From contig NZ_JAANYY010000002.1 in assembly GCF_012274265.1 (NCBI RefSeq), positions 558,001 to 622,000 on the forward strand: DNA of 64,000 nucleotides. Reading direction: 5' to 3'. This document shows, in pieces, positions 1 to 11,867 of the stretch. Numbering within the stretch: the stretch's first letter is position 1; each line of letters starts with the position of its first letter. The notes under the pieces are model-generated. The model did no database searches. It was not told where the DNA came from and was given only the letters and a program-made list of their open reading frames with translations. This stretch comes from Sphingopyxis microcysteis. Its GTDB lineage: Bacteria > Pseudomonadota > Alphaproteobacteria > Sphingomonadales > Sphingomonadaceae. The translations under genes were made by a program, and so were the position numbers.

Positions 1-2
1 GT

Positions 3-1136
3 CGATTGTTGGGATTGTCTGCCGTCACGTTGGCGCTCACTGCCTGCATGGCAGGCGGAGGCAGCGCAGCCGAGAAGGGCGCGACCGATGTCCGCATCGA
101 ACCGGGTCCGGGGCTCGGCGCGCCGCGCGCGACGCACCAGCTGGTCGCGGCGGGCGAGGGCAGGCTGCTCGCGATCGGCGGCTGCGTCAGGTCGGGCTGC
201 GAAGCGGGGCCCGCGAGCGCGACGGTCGACATCATCGCCGCGCCGGACATGCGGGTAATCGCGACGGGGCGGCTGCTCGCGCCGCGCATCCAGCCTTCGG
301 CGGCGGCGCTGCCGGATGGCAAGGTGCTGATCCTCGGCGGCTGGGTCAATGGGCGGGTGAGCGGGGCGACCGAGATATTCGACCCCGCGACGGGCAAGTC
401 GGTGGCTGGACCGGCGATGGCGGGGCCGCGCAACGCGCCGACCGTCGTGACGCTCGCCGATGGCCGCATCCTGATCGCGGGGGGATATGACGGGCGCGAT
501 GTGCGCGCCGACGCCGAAATCTTCGACGCCGCGACAGGCCGGATGACCGCGACAGGGCCGCTCGCCGCCGCACGGAGCGGCGCGACGGGAACCTTGCTTG
601 CCGACGGTCGGGTGCTCGTCGCCGGGGGCGGACGTCCCGACCGCGAACCGCGCCGCGCGCTCGCGAGCGCCGAGCTGTTCGATCCCGCCACCGGGCGCTT
701 CACCCCCGCGGGAACGATGGCGCAGCAACGCTACAAGCATGGCGCGGTGCGGCTGGCGAACGGCGACGTGCTGATCGTCGGTGGATCGGACATTCGCGAC
801 TATGGCGGCAAGCTGCGCTCGGTCGAGCGGTTCGATGTCGCGGCGGGGCGCTTTGTCCCCGCCGGCAACCTCGCCGATCCGCGGTTCAAGATTGCCGACG
901 GGCTGCTGCTGCTCCCCGGCAACCGCGTGCTCGTCGCGGCGGGCGACGCGGCGCCGGAGATTTTCGACGTCGCGCGCGGGGTCGGGACACGCCTCGACTA
1001 TGACCTTGGCGGGCAGTGGAATTATATGACGCTGGTCCGCGCCGATGCGCGCACCGCGCTGCTCGCGGGCGGCTATCGCGAGGGACGGATCGAGCCGACC
1101 GACCAGAGCTGGATTGTCCATTTGCCGAAGGGGTGA
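3..1136 (+). CDS. Kelch-repeat lipoprotein, 5' end probably outside the window
   Basis: The product is built from repeated Kelch/galactose-oxidase-type blades: the pattern LADGR.L..GG followed by A(E/S)(I/L)FD.ATG recurs at least five times, predicting a beta-propeller. The N-terminus is a short hydrophobic stretch ending in a lipobox-like LTAC, so export and lipid anchoring are likely. The first in-frame start inside the window is TTG at 6, but the frame is open to the window edge (CGA at 3), so the true start probably lies upstream. It ends 4 bases before the alpha/beta hydrolase gene, which suggests cotranscription. No catalytic residues can be assigned; a binding or scaffold role is the usual guess for such propellers. 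Confidence 0.75.
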   Translation, partial: RLLGLSAVTLALTACMAGGGSAAEKGATDVRIEPGPGLGAPRATHQLVAAGEGRLLAIGGCVRSGCEAGPASATVDIIAAPDMRVIATGRLLAPRIQPSAAALPDGKVLILGGWVNGRVSGATEIFDPATGKSVAGPAMAGPRNAPTVVTLADGRILIAGGYDGRDVRADAEIFDAATGRMTATGPLAAARSGATGTLLADGRVLVAGGGRPDREPRRALASAELFDPATGRFTPAGTMAQQRYKHGAVRLANGDVLIVGGSDIRDYGGKLRSVERFDVAAGRFVPAGNLADPRFKIADGLLLLPGNRVLVAAGDAAPEIFDVARGVGTRLDYDLGGQWNYMTLVRADARTALLAGGYREGRIEPTDQSWIVHLPKG

Positions 1137-1140
1137 CCCG

Positions 1141-1893
1141 ATGACGACTGCCAAGCTGTTCCTTCACGGTGTCCCCGACAGTCCCGCGATCTGGCGCCCG
1201 CTGCTCGCGGCGCTCGATCTGGGCGATACGCCGGTCGCGGTACCCGCGCTGCCCGGCTTCACCGCGCCGCTGCCCGCGGGTTTTCCTGCCACCAAGGAAG
1301 CCTATGCCGACTGGGCGGTGGGGCAGGCCGAGGCGCTGTACGCGGCGCACGGGCCGATCGACATCGTCGGGCATGACTGGGGCGCGCTCATCGCGCAGCG
1401 CGTGGCGATGCTGCGCCCCGACCTTCTCCGCAACTGGGCGTTGTCGAATGCGGTGATCGATCCCGACTATCGCGGTCACCGGATCGCGCGCATCTGGAAC
1501 ACGCCGATCCTTGGCGAGATCTTCATGGCGCTGAGCAAGGCCGACAAGCTCGCCGAGGGACTGGCCGCACAGGGCATGCCCGCCGACATCGCCGCCGAAG
1601 AGGCCGAACAGTGGCGGAGCAAGGACAAGCGCCGCGCGATCCTGAAGCTCTATCGATCGGCCAAAGGGCTGAGTTTCGAGCATGACTGGGCGCGTGACAT
1701 CGGAAAATTGCCCGCAAACGGCGCACTGATCTGGGGCGCGGGCGACCCCTATGTCGAACTCGCGGTTGCGCAGCGTTACGCCGCGAACACCGGCACGCCG
1801 CTGACCGTCATCGAGGGGGCAGGGCATTGGGCGATCGCCGAACGACCCGCCGAGGTCGCCGCGGCGCTCCATCGCTTCTGGTCAACACTCTGA
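1141..1893 (+). CDS. Alpha/beta hydrolase, epoxide hydrolase or haloalkane dehalogenase-like
   Basis: This 250-residue protein has the alpha/beta-hydrolase layout. An oxyanion-hole motif HGVPDSP lies near the N-terminus, the nucleophile elbow is GHDWG (Asp as nucleophile, typical of epoxide hydrolases and haloalkane dehalogenases rather than Ser esterases), and a C-terminal GHWAIAE carries the catalytic His. An acidic residue in WGAGDPY fits the acid position. The frame extends upstream to 1045 inside the kelch gene, but ATG 1141 directly follows that gene's stop and begins just before the first beta strand. The substrate cannot be deduced. Confidence 0.85.
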   Translation: MTTAKLFLHGVPDSPAIWRPLLAALDLGDTPVAVPALPGFTAPLPAGFPATKEAYADWAVGQAEALYAAHGPIDIVGHDWGALIAQRVAMLRPDLLRNWALSNAVIDPDYRGHRIARIWNTPILGEIFMALSKADKLAEGLAAQGMPADIAAEEAEQWRSKDKRRAILKLYRSAKGLSFEHDWARDIGKLPANGALIWGAGDPYVELAVAQRYAANTGTPLTVIEGAGHWAIAERPAEVAAALHRFWSTL

Positions 1894-1997
1894 TCGGTTG
1901 GGTCGATCAACGAAAGCGGCGCACTCGATTTGACCTGGGCGCGCCGGTCTGCTCTTGGTGCGCCGCACAAAAATCCCCACAGAAAGGATTCTCTCCC

Positions 1998-2558
1998 ATG
2001 ATCAATCAGCCCGTTCCCGCCGTGACCCTCAAGACGCGCGTCCGCGACGAGGCCGTCGACGGCCCGAACCCGTTCCGCTGGCAGGACGTCAACACCGGCG
2101 AAGCGTTCGGCACCGGCCGCCACATCCTGTTCGGCCTGCCCGGCGCCTACACCCCGACCTGCTCGAACGAGCAGTGCCCGGGCTTCGAGCGCCTCTATGG
2201 CGACTTCATCGCCGAAGGCGTCACCGACATCCATTGCATCAGCGTCAACGACGCATTCGTGATGTATAATTGGGGCAAGAGCCTGGGCGTCCAGAACGTC
2301 AAGATGGTTCCCGACGGCTCGGGCGCCTTCACGCGCCGCATGGGCATGCTGATCAACAAGGATCATGTCGGTTTCGGCATGCGCAGCTGGCGCTACACCG
2401 CGATCGTCGACGACGGCATCGTGGTCCAGATGTTTGTCGAACCCGGCATCAATGACGTTGGCACCGACAGCGACCCCTATGTCGAATCGACCCCTGAAAA
2501 GGCGCTCGAATGGGTGAAGGCGAACCCCTATCAGGGCAAGCTGTCGCAGGCGGCCTAA
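1998..2558 (+). CDS. Peroxiredoxin, Prx5 (AhpE/HyPrx5) type
   Basis: This is a 186-residue thioredoxin-fold peroxidase that reduces hydrogen peroxide and organic hydroperoxides in the cytoplasm. The active-site motif PGAYTPTCS places the peroxidatic cysteine at residue 55, and a second cysteine at 60 (NEQCPGFE) is characteristic of many bacterial Prx5 proteins. The downstream segments SVNDAFV and the FVEPGIND-like region also match the Prx5 family. ATG 1998 follows the purine-rich stretch AGAAAGGA at 1981; the longer frame from 1827 runs through the preceding gene and is not needed. It is probably monocistronic and glutaredoxin- or thioredoxin-coupled. Confidence 0.93.
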   Translation: MINQPVPAVTLKTRVRDEAVDGPNPFRWQDVNTGEAFGTGRHILFGLPGAYTPTCSNEQCPGFERLYGDFIAEGVTDIHCISVNDAFVMYNWGKSLGVQNVKMVPDGSGAFTRRMGMLINKDHVGFGMRSWRYTAIVDDGIVVQMFVEPGINDVGTDSDPYVESTPEKALEWVKANPYQGKLSQAA

Positions 2559-2575
2559 CTGACGCTGGTATAAGC

Positions 2576-3130
2576 TTGAGCGGCCCGGCCATCCCCCCTC
2601 CCATCCGGGCCGCTGGCGCCGCACCCATCATCGTTACCGCGACGATGGGTGCGGCCGACCAGCGATATTTTGATCATCTGCGCGCGGCGCATTTTCCGCC
2701 CGAGCGCAACTATCTTGCCGCGCACATCACGCTGTTTCATCAGCTGCCGCCGTCGGCGTTGACGGAGCTTGACGGCCTGATCCGCCGGATTGCCGCCGAC
2801 ACCCCGCCACCCGCGGCGCGGCTGCGCGAGCTCTATTCGCTCGGCAAAGGCGTCGCCTATCGCATCGACAGCCCCGACCTGCTGGCGATCCGGGCGCGGA
2901 TCGCCGATCATTTCACCGGCATGCTGACCGTGCAGGACCAGGGGACGCCGCGCCTCCACATCACCGTCCAGAACAAGGTCGCGCCCAGCGACGCGCGCGC
3001 GCTGCTGACCGAACTCGCCGCCGATTTCGTGCCGCGCCCGCTGGCGATCACCGGCCTCGCCGCGCACCATTATCGCGGCGGCCCCTGGGAAGCGGCTTTC
3101 GCACGGAATTTTCATGGGGCTCGCACATGA
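2576..3130 (+). CDS. 2H phosphoesterase (2'-5' RNA ligase-like)
   Basis: Two HxTx signatures, AHITLFH and LHITVQ, are the paired catalytic histidine motifs of the 2H phosphoesterase superfamily (LigT/cyclic nucleotide phosphodiesterase-like). The protein is about 184 residues, the usual family size. The start is uncertain: the frame opens inside the peroxiredoxin gene at 2510, and TTG 2576 is the first start after that gene's stop; no convincing ribosome binding site is visible. Members hydrolyse cyclic phosphodiesters in RNA-derived products, but the substrate here is unknown. Confidence 0.75.
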   Translation: MSGPAIPPPIRAAGAAPIIVTATMGAADQRYFDHLRAAHFPPERNYLAAHITLFHQLPPSALTELDGLIRRIAADTPPPAARLRELYSLGKGVAYRIDSPDLLAIRARIADHFTGMLTVQDQGTPRLHITVQNKVAPSDARALLTELAADFVPRPLAITGLAAHHYRGGPWEAAFARNFHGART

Positions 3131-3191
3131 TATTGACCCGCGGCAAAGGCCTGCCTATAGGCGCTGCTCGCCCGTCGCGGCGGCCCCTTGG

Positions 3192-3268
3192 GGCGGAGTA
3201 GCTCAGCTGGTTAGAGCAGCGGAATCATAATCCGCGTGTCGGGGGTTCGAGTCCCTCCTCCGCTACCA
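3192..3268 (+). tRNA. tRNA-Met (anticodon CAT, probably elongator)
   Basis: A 77-base cloverleaf can be drawn: acceptor GGCGGAG with CTCCGCT, D arm GCTC/GAGC, anticodon stem GCGGA/TCCGC with loop ATCATAA, T arm GGGGG/CCCTC around TTCGAGT, and an encoded ACCA end. The anticodon is CAT. The body resembles elongator tRNA-Met of alphaproteobacteria; tRNA-Ile2 with a lysidine-modified CAT is the alternative. The gene lies directly before an AT-rich spacer and an integrase remnant, so it may be an island attachment site. Confidence 0.93.
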
Positions 3269-3466
3269 TCGCGAATCACCTTCGAACCTCGCATTTCCGG
3301 CAGTTTTCTGCCGTTCATCGAGGCCCAAGCTATGCGAATTTTGGCAAGAATTTTTGTGATCTATCTGGACGAAGCCCACCAGTTTGTGACCAGATTAGAC
3401 ACAAGTTTCGCGAGAATTTTGGCGAGTTTTTTTTAGCCTCGATCAGTCCGAGGTTATCATGACCAA
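3269..3466. other. AT-rich spacer with direct repeats downstream of the tRNA
   Basis: No gene is visible here. The stretch is visibly richer in A and T than its surroundings. It contains a perfect hairpin CGGCAG-TTTT-CTGCCG at 3298-3313, which may end the tRNA transcript, and two near-identical direct repeats, GAATTTTGGC(A/G)AG followed by a T-run, at 3336-3355 and 3414-3434. Such repeats next to a tRNA could be integrase arm sites, but this is inference. Confidence 0.4.
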
Positions 3467-3844
3467 ATGGGTATTTCTGATGCCCGCCCATATCGAGCGG
3501 CTGAACAGCAGCGCGTTGGCCGACCGGAGGTATCGGGCCTTTCCCTCATCGTCGCTCGCCCCGCCAATAAGCAGTGGCGCTTTAACCGCGTTGTCGCCGG
3601 TACAAGGAAAAACGTCGAAATAATCCTGGGTATCGGACCTGCATTTTTAATCGATGAGGCGCGTGAGTGGGCGACCCCCCTCAGCAAGGCAGGCCTGCGC
3701 GTCAGGATCAGCTGGGCGCTGACCCGGCTGATGCGCCGCTTTCCCGAGGACGGACCGTTGCAAATGGCCGAACCAGACTACATCGCCACCAGTCGCGCGG
3801 CGCAGACGAGCATCGCCGAAAATTATGTCGGCATACCCGTATAG
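3467..3844 (+). pseudogene. Remnant of a tyrosine-recombinase integrase (DUF4102-like N-terminus)
   Basis: The 125-residue frame resembles only the N-terminal arm-binding (DUF4102) part of P4-type integrases: a glycine/leucine stretch (SGLSLIV), then KQWRFNRVVAGTRKNV, an ILGIGP segment, and DEAREWATPLSKAG, matching the family order 'W.FRY...G....LGxYP..SL.EAR..A'. The core-binding and catalytic domains (R..H..R..Y) are absent. The downstream sequence runs straight into the end of ligC on the other strand. The position about 200 bases after a tRNA fits a decayed integration module. The similarity is judged by eye and is moderate. Confidence 0.5.
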
Positions 3845-3846
3845 GC

Positions 3847-4809
3847 TCAGCTCCAACCGTCCTGCATTTCGAGGCTGGCGGCCAGCTCGCCGATCACCCG
3901 GTAGCAGTCGAGGACCTGGCCAATCGAGCTTTTGGGCTCGCGCCCTTCCTTGATCGCGGCGACGAACTCGCGGTCCTGCAGCTCGATGCCGTTGTTCGAC
4001 ACTGCGACGGTGGACAGGTCGACCGGTTCTTCGCGCCCCGTGACAAGATCGTCGTACCGCGCAATGTAGGTACCCGTGTCGCCGATGTAGCGGAAGAAGG
4101 TGCCGAGCGGACCGTCGTTGTTGAACGAAAGCGCCAGCGTGAGGATTTGGCCTTTGTCAGATTTCATCTGGATCGACTGGTCCATCGCGATCCCCAGGTC
4201 AGGGTGCTTTGGCCCCTGCAGGATATTCGCGGCGACGACTTTGCCGCCGGTCATATATTGGAAGAGGTCGATCGTATGCGCCGCGTGGTGCCACAGCAGG
4301 TGGTCGGTCCAGCTGCGTGGTTCACCTTTTGCATTGGTGTTGGTGCGGCGGAAGAAGAAGGTTTCGACGTCCATCGCCTGAATGTTGAACTCGCCGGCAT
4401 CGATCCGGCTCTTCACGAACCGGTGGCTCGGATTGAAACGGCGCGTGTGGCCGACCATGCAGATACGGCCGGTTTCCTGCTGCTTCGCCATTACGGCTTG
4501 CGCATCTGCCCAGCTGTCGGCGACCGGAATCTCGACTTCGACATGCTTGCCGGCGTCCATCGCCATGATAGCCTGGCGCGCGTGCATTTGCGTGGGCGTG
4601 GTTAGGATGACAGCATCGATGTCCTCTCGTGCGAGCGTCGCCTCGTAGCTGTCGGAGACGTCGGCGATGCCGTGCGGCGCGGCGAGCTTGCGCGATTCCT
4701 CTTTGGAAGCGCTGACGATGGTGACCACTTCGGCATCGGGCACGTTCTTGAGCCCGATGAGGTGTTTCTCGCCGAATGCGCCGGCGCCGACGAGGGCAAT
4801 GCGAACCAT
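3847..4809 (-). CDS. ligC: 4-carboxy-2-hydroxymuconate-6-semialdehyde dehydrogenase
   Basis: A 320-residue Gfo/Idh/MocA-fold oxidoreductase. The N-terminus carries the nucleotide-binding GAGAFG motif, and GKHVEVEIPVAD is the family equivalent of the EKP-like region. In the protocatechuate 4,5-cleavage pathway LigC oxidises the ring-opened semialdehyde with NADP+ to 2-pyrone-4,6-dicarboxylate, the substrate of LigI. Length and immediate position after ligA-ligB match the SYK-6 ligJABC order. ATG 4809 is preceded by AGTAGTTCC, a weak purine-poor site. It is the last gene of the minus-strand lig operon and meets the integrase remnant tail to tail. Confidence 0.9.
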   Translation of the reverse strand: MVRIALVGAGAFGEKHLIGLKNVPDAEVVTIVSASKEESRKLAAPHGIADVSDSYEATLAREDIDAVILTTPTQMHARQAIMAMDAGKHVEVEIPVADSWADAQAVMAKQQETGRICMVGHTRRFNPSHRFVKSRIDAGEFNIQAMDVETFFFRRTNTNAKGEPRSWTDHLLWHHAAHTIDLFQYMTGGKVVAANILQGPKHPDLGIAMDQSIQMKSDKGQILTLALSFNNDGPLGTFFRYIGDTGTYIARYDDLVTGREEPVDLSTVAVSNNGIELQDREFVAAIKEGREPKSSIGQVLDCYRVIGELAASLEMQDGWS

Positions 4810-4827
4810 GGAACTACTCCGTTTCGA

Positions 4828-6134
<1,307 letters not shown>

Positions 6135-6138
<4 letters not shown>

Positions 6139-7160
6139 AGGCCGCGACCCTTCAGCAGTGCATCGAGGCGCGGGAACACCCGCCTGGTGTTGGTCTCGAA
6201 GATCGCGTCACGTTGATCGTCGGTGATGTCGAGCGCATCGATGTAACGCTTGGTGTCGTCGAAATAGTGGCCGGTCTCCGGATCGATGCCGCGTACGGCC
6301 CCGACCATCTCGCTGCCGAACAGGATATTCTTCGTGTCGATCACTTCGGCCAGCAGGTTGATGCCGGGCTGGTGATAGACGCAGGTGTCGAAGAACAGGT
6401 TGTTCATCAGGTGCGTGTCGAGACTGGGTTGCTTGAGCATGTCGGCGAGGCCCCGATACCGGCCCCAGTGGTAAGGAACGCCCCCGCCACCGTGCGGAAT
6501 GATGAAGCGCAAGGTCGGAAAGCGGGCGAAGAGATCGCCCTGCAACAGCTGCATGAAGGCAATCGTGTCCGCCGCGATGTAGAAGCCGCCGGTGGCGTGC
6601 ATCGCGGGGTTGCAGCTGCCCGAAACGTGGATCATCGCCGGGACGTCGAGCCGGACCATCTCCTCGTAGACCGGAAACCAGAATTCATCGGTCAGCGGCG
6701 GGTGGTCGAAGTGACCGCCGCCCGGATCGGGATTGAGATTGCAGCCGATGAAACCGAGTTCTTCGACGCAGCGACGAAGCTCGGTGACGCTCTCGGAAAG
6801 ATCGGCCTGCGGGCTCTGCGGCAACATGCAGACGCCGATGAAGGTTTCGGGGAACAACTGCGTCACGCGGAAGACGAGGTCATTGCACCGGCGCGCCCAT
6901 TCGGCGCTGACGGCTTGGTCGCCCACATGGTGCGCCATCGCGGATGCGCGCGGGGAGAAGATCGTCAAATCTGCGCCGCGCTCCCTTACCAGCTTGAGCT
7001 GGTTTTCTTCGATTGTCCGGCGGATCTCCGCATCGGAGATGTCGGGGTAGGGCGGGGCGGGTTCTCCCGCGTTGAATGCAGCAATCTGCGCTTCGCGCCA
7101 GTCGTCGTGCGCCTTTGGCAGGACGGTGTAGTGGCCGTGGCAGTCGATGATCAGGCTCAT
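6135..7160 (-). CDS. ligJ: 4-oxalomesaconate hydratase
   Basis: A 341-residue amidohydrolase-superfamily protein that adds water to 4-oxalomesaconate to give 4-carboxy-4-hydroxy-2-oxoadipate. The N-terminal DCHGHY metal motif, the HVSGSCNP segment and FIIPHGGGGVPYHWGR are the expected metal-binding strands of this family, and the length equals that of SYK-6 LigJ. Start and stop overlap the neighbouring genes by four bases each, so it is firmly within a translationally coupled operon with the reductase upstream and ligA downstream. Confidence 0.92.
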
Positions 7161-7966
7161 GCGGCGTCCCTTGCGCGTCGGTGGCCGCGGGCAGCTTCGC
7201 GCTGGCGGCGAACGGTGCCGGAGGTCATGATGGGATCGACGCCAAGCGAACGGAGCGTCGTGACCGACTCTTCCATTTCTTCGGCGCGACGGATGCCGTG
7301 GGTCGCCATCCGCTCGAGGTTATATTCGGTCCGCTCGGCCCAAGGCCGTGGATGCTCGCTCGCATCGAGCGAGGCCAGGACTTCGACGGTTACCCCGGCC
7401 GCGTCGGCAGCTGCCATCATCTCGCCGGTCAACGCCTCGATACCCTTGACCATCACTGAGCGGATCATCTTGATTGCAGATGCCCGTCCGACCTCCTCGC
7501 CGACTATTCGCACATTTGTGAAGCCAAGCGAGGAGAGACCGATCAGTGCGTCCTTTGCAAAACTACCTGACAGCAGGATCGGCACGTCCAGTTTTGCCGG
7601 ATCGACCGGAGCAAGCACCGCTGCATCGACGTACCTTCCGCCCGCTGACTCAATAATGGCGGCGGCCACGCGCTTGGTGTCCGGGGCGACCGAGTTCATG
7701 TCGATCCAAAGTGCGCCCTGTTCAATATAAGGCGCCCCCTGATCGGCCGCCGCTATCGCACTGCCCGCGGTTACGAGCGACAGGACCATGCGTGCCCCCG
7801 CGAGTGCAGACTCTGCGTTGGCGGCAGGCATCAAGCCCATTTTCGTCACCATCGACCGGCGCACGGGATCGATATCGAACGCGCTTGCCGCAGCGCCCCA
7901 GTCGGCCGCGCTAGCAAAGGTCGATCCCGCTTCGCCGAACCCGGTGATGGCAACTCGCTTTTCCAT
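7157..7966 (-). CDS. NAD(P)-dependent reductase, 6PGDH/beta-hydroxyacid type, in the lig operon
   Basis: A 269-residue protein with an N-terminal Rossmann motif (TGFGEAGSTFA) of the NAD_binding_2 / beta-hydroxyacid dehydrogenase family and a C-terminal DUF1932-like helical domain (SAIKMIRSVMVKGIEAL, containing the catalytic Lys position). It is the first gene of the minus-strand lig operon and overlaps ligJ by four bases. It does not correspond to any of the six classical protocatechuate 4,5-cleavage enzymes, all of which are otherwise present. It may reduce or oxidise a pathway intermediate or a related aromatic side product; the function is unknown. Confidence 0.75.
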   Translation of the reverse strand: MEKRVAITGFGEAGSTFASAADWGAAASAFDIDPVRRSMVTKMGLMPAANAESALAGARMVLSLVTAGSAIAAADQGAPYIEQGALWIDMNSVAPDTKRVAAAIIESAGGRYVDAAVLAPVDPAKLDVPILLSGSFAKDALIGLSSLGFTNVRIVGEEVGRASAIKMIRSVMVKGIEALTGEMMAAADAAGVTVEVLASLDASEHPRPWAERTEYNLERMATHGIRRAEEMEESVTTLRSLGVDPIMTSGTVRRQREAARGHRRARDAA

Positions 7967-8023
7967 GACCTTTCGCTAAACGGCCCGGCGCAAGCCTCGC
8001 CAATGAATAGCACAGTCATGAAA

Positions 8024-9178
8024 TTAGAATTTACGAATACCCGTTAGCCAGATTTTGTAGCGTTTCGACGAATGCGCGCTGCTGACGCGTTGGATGCCAG
8101 TCTCGCCTCGTGGTAATCCCGATGGTGCGCGAAACGGCTTTGGGCGGGGGGCCGTGCGCAACAGCCCGGCATCAATCTCGACCCGCAGCTGATCCGGAGA
8201 GAGAAGCGTCAGGTTGTCGGTCTGGAGCAGGATTTCCCGGATCGTCAGAACCGAGCCGCATTCGATCGACACATGCGGTGGATCGACATCGCCACCAAAA
8301 AGCTCGGTCCAAAAGCTTCGCAAGGGTGTCGACGCGGTCGGGAGCACCCATTCGAAGCGCTTCAGATCTTTCGGCGAGGGGATGCGCTTGCCGGCCAGCG
8401 GATGTGCGTGCCGCATGACGATCTTGGGATGGTCTTCAAAGGATTTCTGTTGCGCAAGATCGTCATCCGCCCCGTCGTGGCGCAAGGCGCCGAGCAGGAT
8501 GTCGATCTCTCCGTTCCGGAGCGGACCCACCAGCTCGTCGTGGCTGCCTTCCACGACAACCACATCGGTTGCCGGAAATTGCTTGAGGTGACGGACGATC
8601 GCGGCCGGTAGCCATCGAGCACGCGAAAGCGGCATTGCGCCTACCACGATCTTGCCCTTTGCCTTGCCAAGCCATTCGGCGACTTCGGCATATCCGCTCC
8701 GCAGGTCTGCAAGCGCCAGCCGGAAGTTCAGGGCTCTGCGGGCTCCCTTCGTTGTGAGAGTGAGGTAACGGCCCCGCCGCTCGACCAGGCGTTCGCCAAG
8801 CTCGAGTGACAGGTCAGCCACCGCCCGGTGCAAGGAGGCTGGGGCCAAGCCGGTGCGGTCCGCCGCACCCGAGTAGCTGCCCGCACTGGAGACCGCGAGG
8901 AAAGCTCGGATCTGGGGTGCGGTAACCCGACGGGATCCTATTCGCTTGAGCGCGTCATGCACGCGCGGTGCCAGCAATTCGGCGGGCGCGGTGGGCCGCA
9001 TTCCGCCCGGCAGGCGATCGAACATCCGGCATTCGAGCTCACCTTCTAGGCGCGCAATCGCCTGCGTCAGGGCGGACTGGGTGAGATACACCGCTTCCGC
9101 CGCGCGCGTCACCGATCCGTGCTCGACGACGGCAGCGAATGCACCGAGTTGCCGTATGTTGGGAATGGTTTCATCCAC
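8024..9178 (-). CDS. LysR-type regulator with two HTH domains, frameshifted C-terminus
   Basis: The 384-residue frame begins with two LysR-type winged-helix domains in tandem: about residues 9-64 (LGAFAAVVEHGSVTRAAEA) and 86-145 (IRAFLAVSSAGSYSGAAD). A LysR effector-binding domain follows from about 170. The last 45 residues do not look like LysR. One base added to the six-G run at 8146-8151 changes the end to a standard LysR tail (RTIGITTRRDWHPTRQQ) ending at TAA 8031-8033 (382 residues). The gene lies between the two divergent lig arms and is the obvious candidate activator (LigR role). An error in the read or a real frameshift are both possible. Confidence 0.85.
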   Translation of the reverse strand: MDETIPNIRQLGAFAAVVEHGSVTRAAEAVYLTQSALTQAIARLEGELECRMFDRLPGGMRPTAPAELLAPRVHDALKRIGSRRVTAPQIRAFLAVSSAGSYSGAADRTGLAPASLHRAVADLSLELGERLVERRGRYLTLTTKGARRALNFRLALADLRSGYAEVAEWLGKAKGKIVVGAMPLSRARWLPAAIVRHLKQFPATDVVVVEGSHDELVGPLRNGEIDILLGALRHDGADDDLAQQKSFEDHPKIVMRHAHPLAGKRIPSPKDLKRFEWVLPTASTPLRSFWTELFGGDVDPPHVSIECGSVLTIREILLQTDNLTLLSPDQLRVEIDAGLLRTAPRPKPFRAPSGLPRGETGIQRVSSAHSSKRYKIWLTGIRKF

Positions 9179-9272
9179 AAAGTAGGTTTAGCATTTTTTT
9201 ATCCTGTCGCCAAACTTCGCATTGGAGTGGGGCGCGGCGGACGCGCAGAGCGATTTGCAGAGGAGAATGAGC
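9179..9272. promoter_or_regulatory. Divergent promoter region between the LysR gene and ligK
   Basis: This 94-base gap separates the minus-strand regulator and the plus-strand ligKUI operon and must contain both promoters. The first half is AT-rich (TTTAGCATTTTTTTATCC), unlike the flanks. A ribosome binding site AGGAG at 9261-9265 precedes the GTG start of ligK at 9273 by seven bases; ATG 9267 is too close to it. No exact T-N11-A site can be singled out by eye. Confidence 0.5.
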
Positions 9273-9943
9273 GTGGGCGTCGTCGTACAGAATATCGAGC
9301 GGGCTGATCGAGCCATCATCGACGCGCTTGCCGAATGCGGCGTGGCGACGGTCCACGAGGCGCAGGACCGGACCGGATTGCTCGCGAGCTACATGCGGCC
9401 GATCTACGCCGGCGCGCGTATCGCGGGTAGTGCGGTGACGATCAGTGCGCCTCCGGGCGACAACTGGATGGTCCATGTCGCAATCGAGCAATTGCGGGAG
9501 AGCGACATTCTGCTGCTTGCCCCGACGAGCCCCTGCGAAGATGGCTATTTCGGCGACCTTCTCGCCACGAGTGCGATGGCCCGGGGCTGCCGCGGCTTGG
9601 TGATCGACGCAGGCGTGCGCGACGTCCGGGACTTGACCGCGATGGGCTTTCCGGTCTGGTCGAAAGCCGTCTTCGCGCAAGGCACCGTCAAGAACACGCT
9701 CGGCAGCGTCAATGTGCCGGTGGTGTGCGCCGGCGCTGCGATCGATCCGGGCGACGTGCTCGTCGCCGACGACGACGGCGTCTGTGTCGTCCGGCGCGCC
9801 GACGCCGCTGTGGTACTCGAGAAAGCGCGAGCCCGCGAAGCCAATGAAGCCGGAAAGCGCGAGAAGCTGGCGAGCGGCATACTCGGTCTCGATATGTACA
9901 AGATGCGCGAACGCCTTGCGGCCGAAGGACTGAAGTACGTCTG

Positions 9944-9944
<1 letters not shown>
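9273..9944 (+). CDS. ligK: 4-carboxy-4-hydroxy-2-oxoadipate aldolase
   Basis: A 223-residue class II aldolase of the RraA-like HMG/CHA aldolase family. It splits 4-carboxy-4-hydroxy-2-oxoadipate into pyruvate and oxaloacetate, the last step of the pathway. Diagnostic motifs are the N-terminal [18 protein letters not shown], the [12 protein letters not shown] loop, VIDAGVRD with the catalytic Asp/Arg pair, and [13 protein letters not shown] 9273 is preferred because AGGAG lies seven bases before it; the longer frame from 9222 has no site. The stop overlaps the start of ligU. Confidence 0.92.

Positions 9945-11867
<1,923 letters not shown>

Noticed and set aside
3236..3436. 66-codon frame starting in the tRNA
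   Set aside because: It begins within the tRNA gene and shows no family; AT-rich spacer translation.
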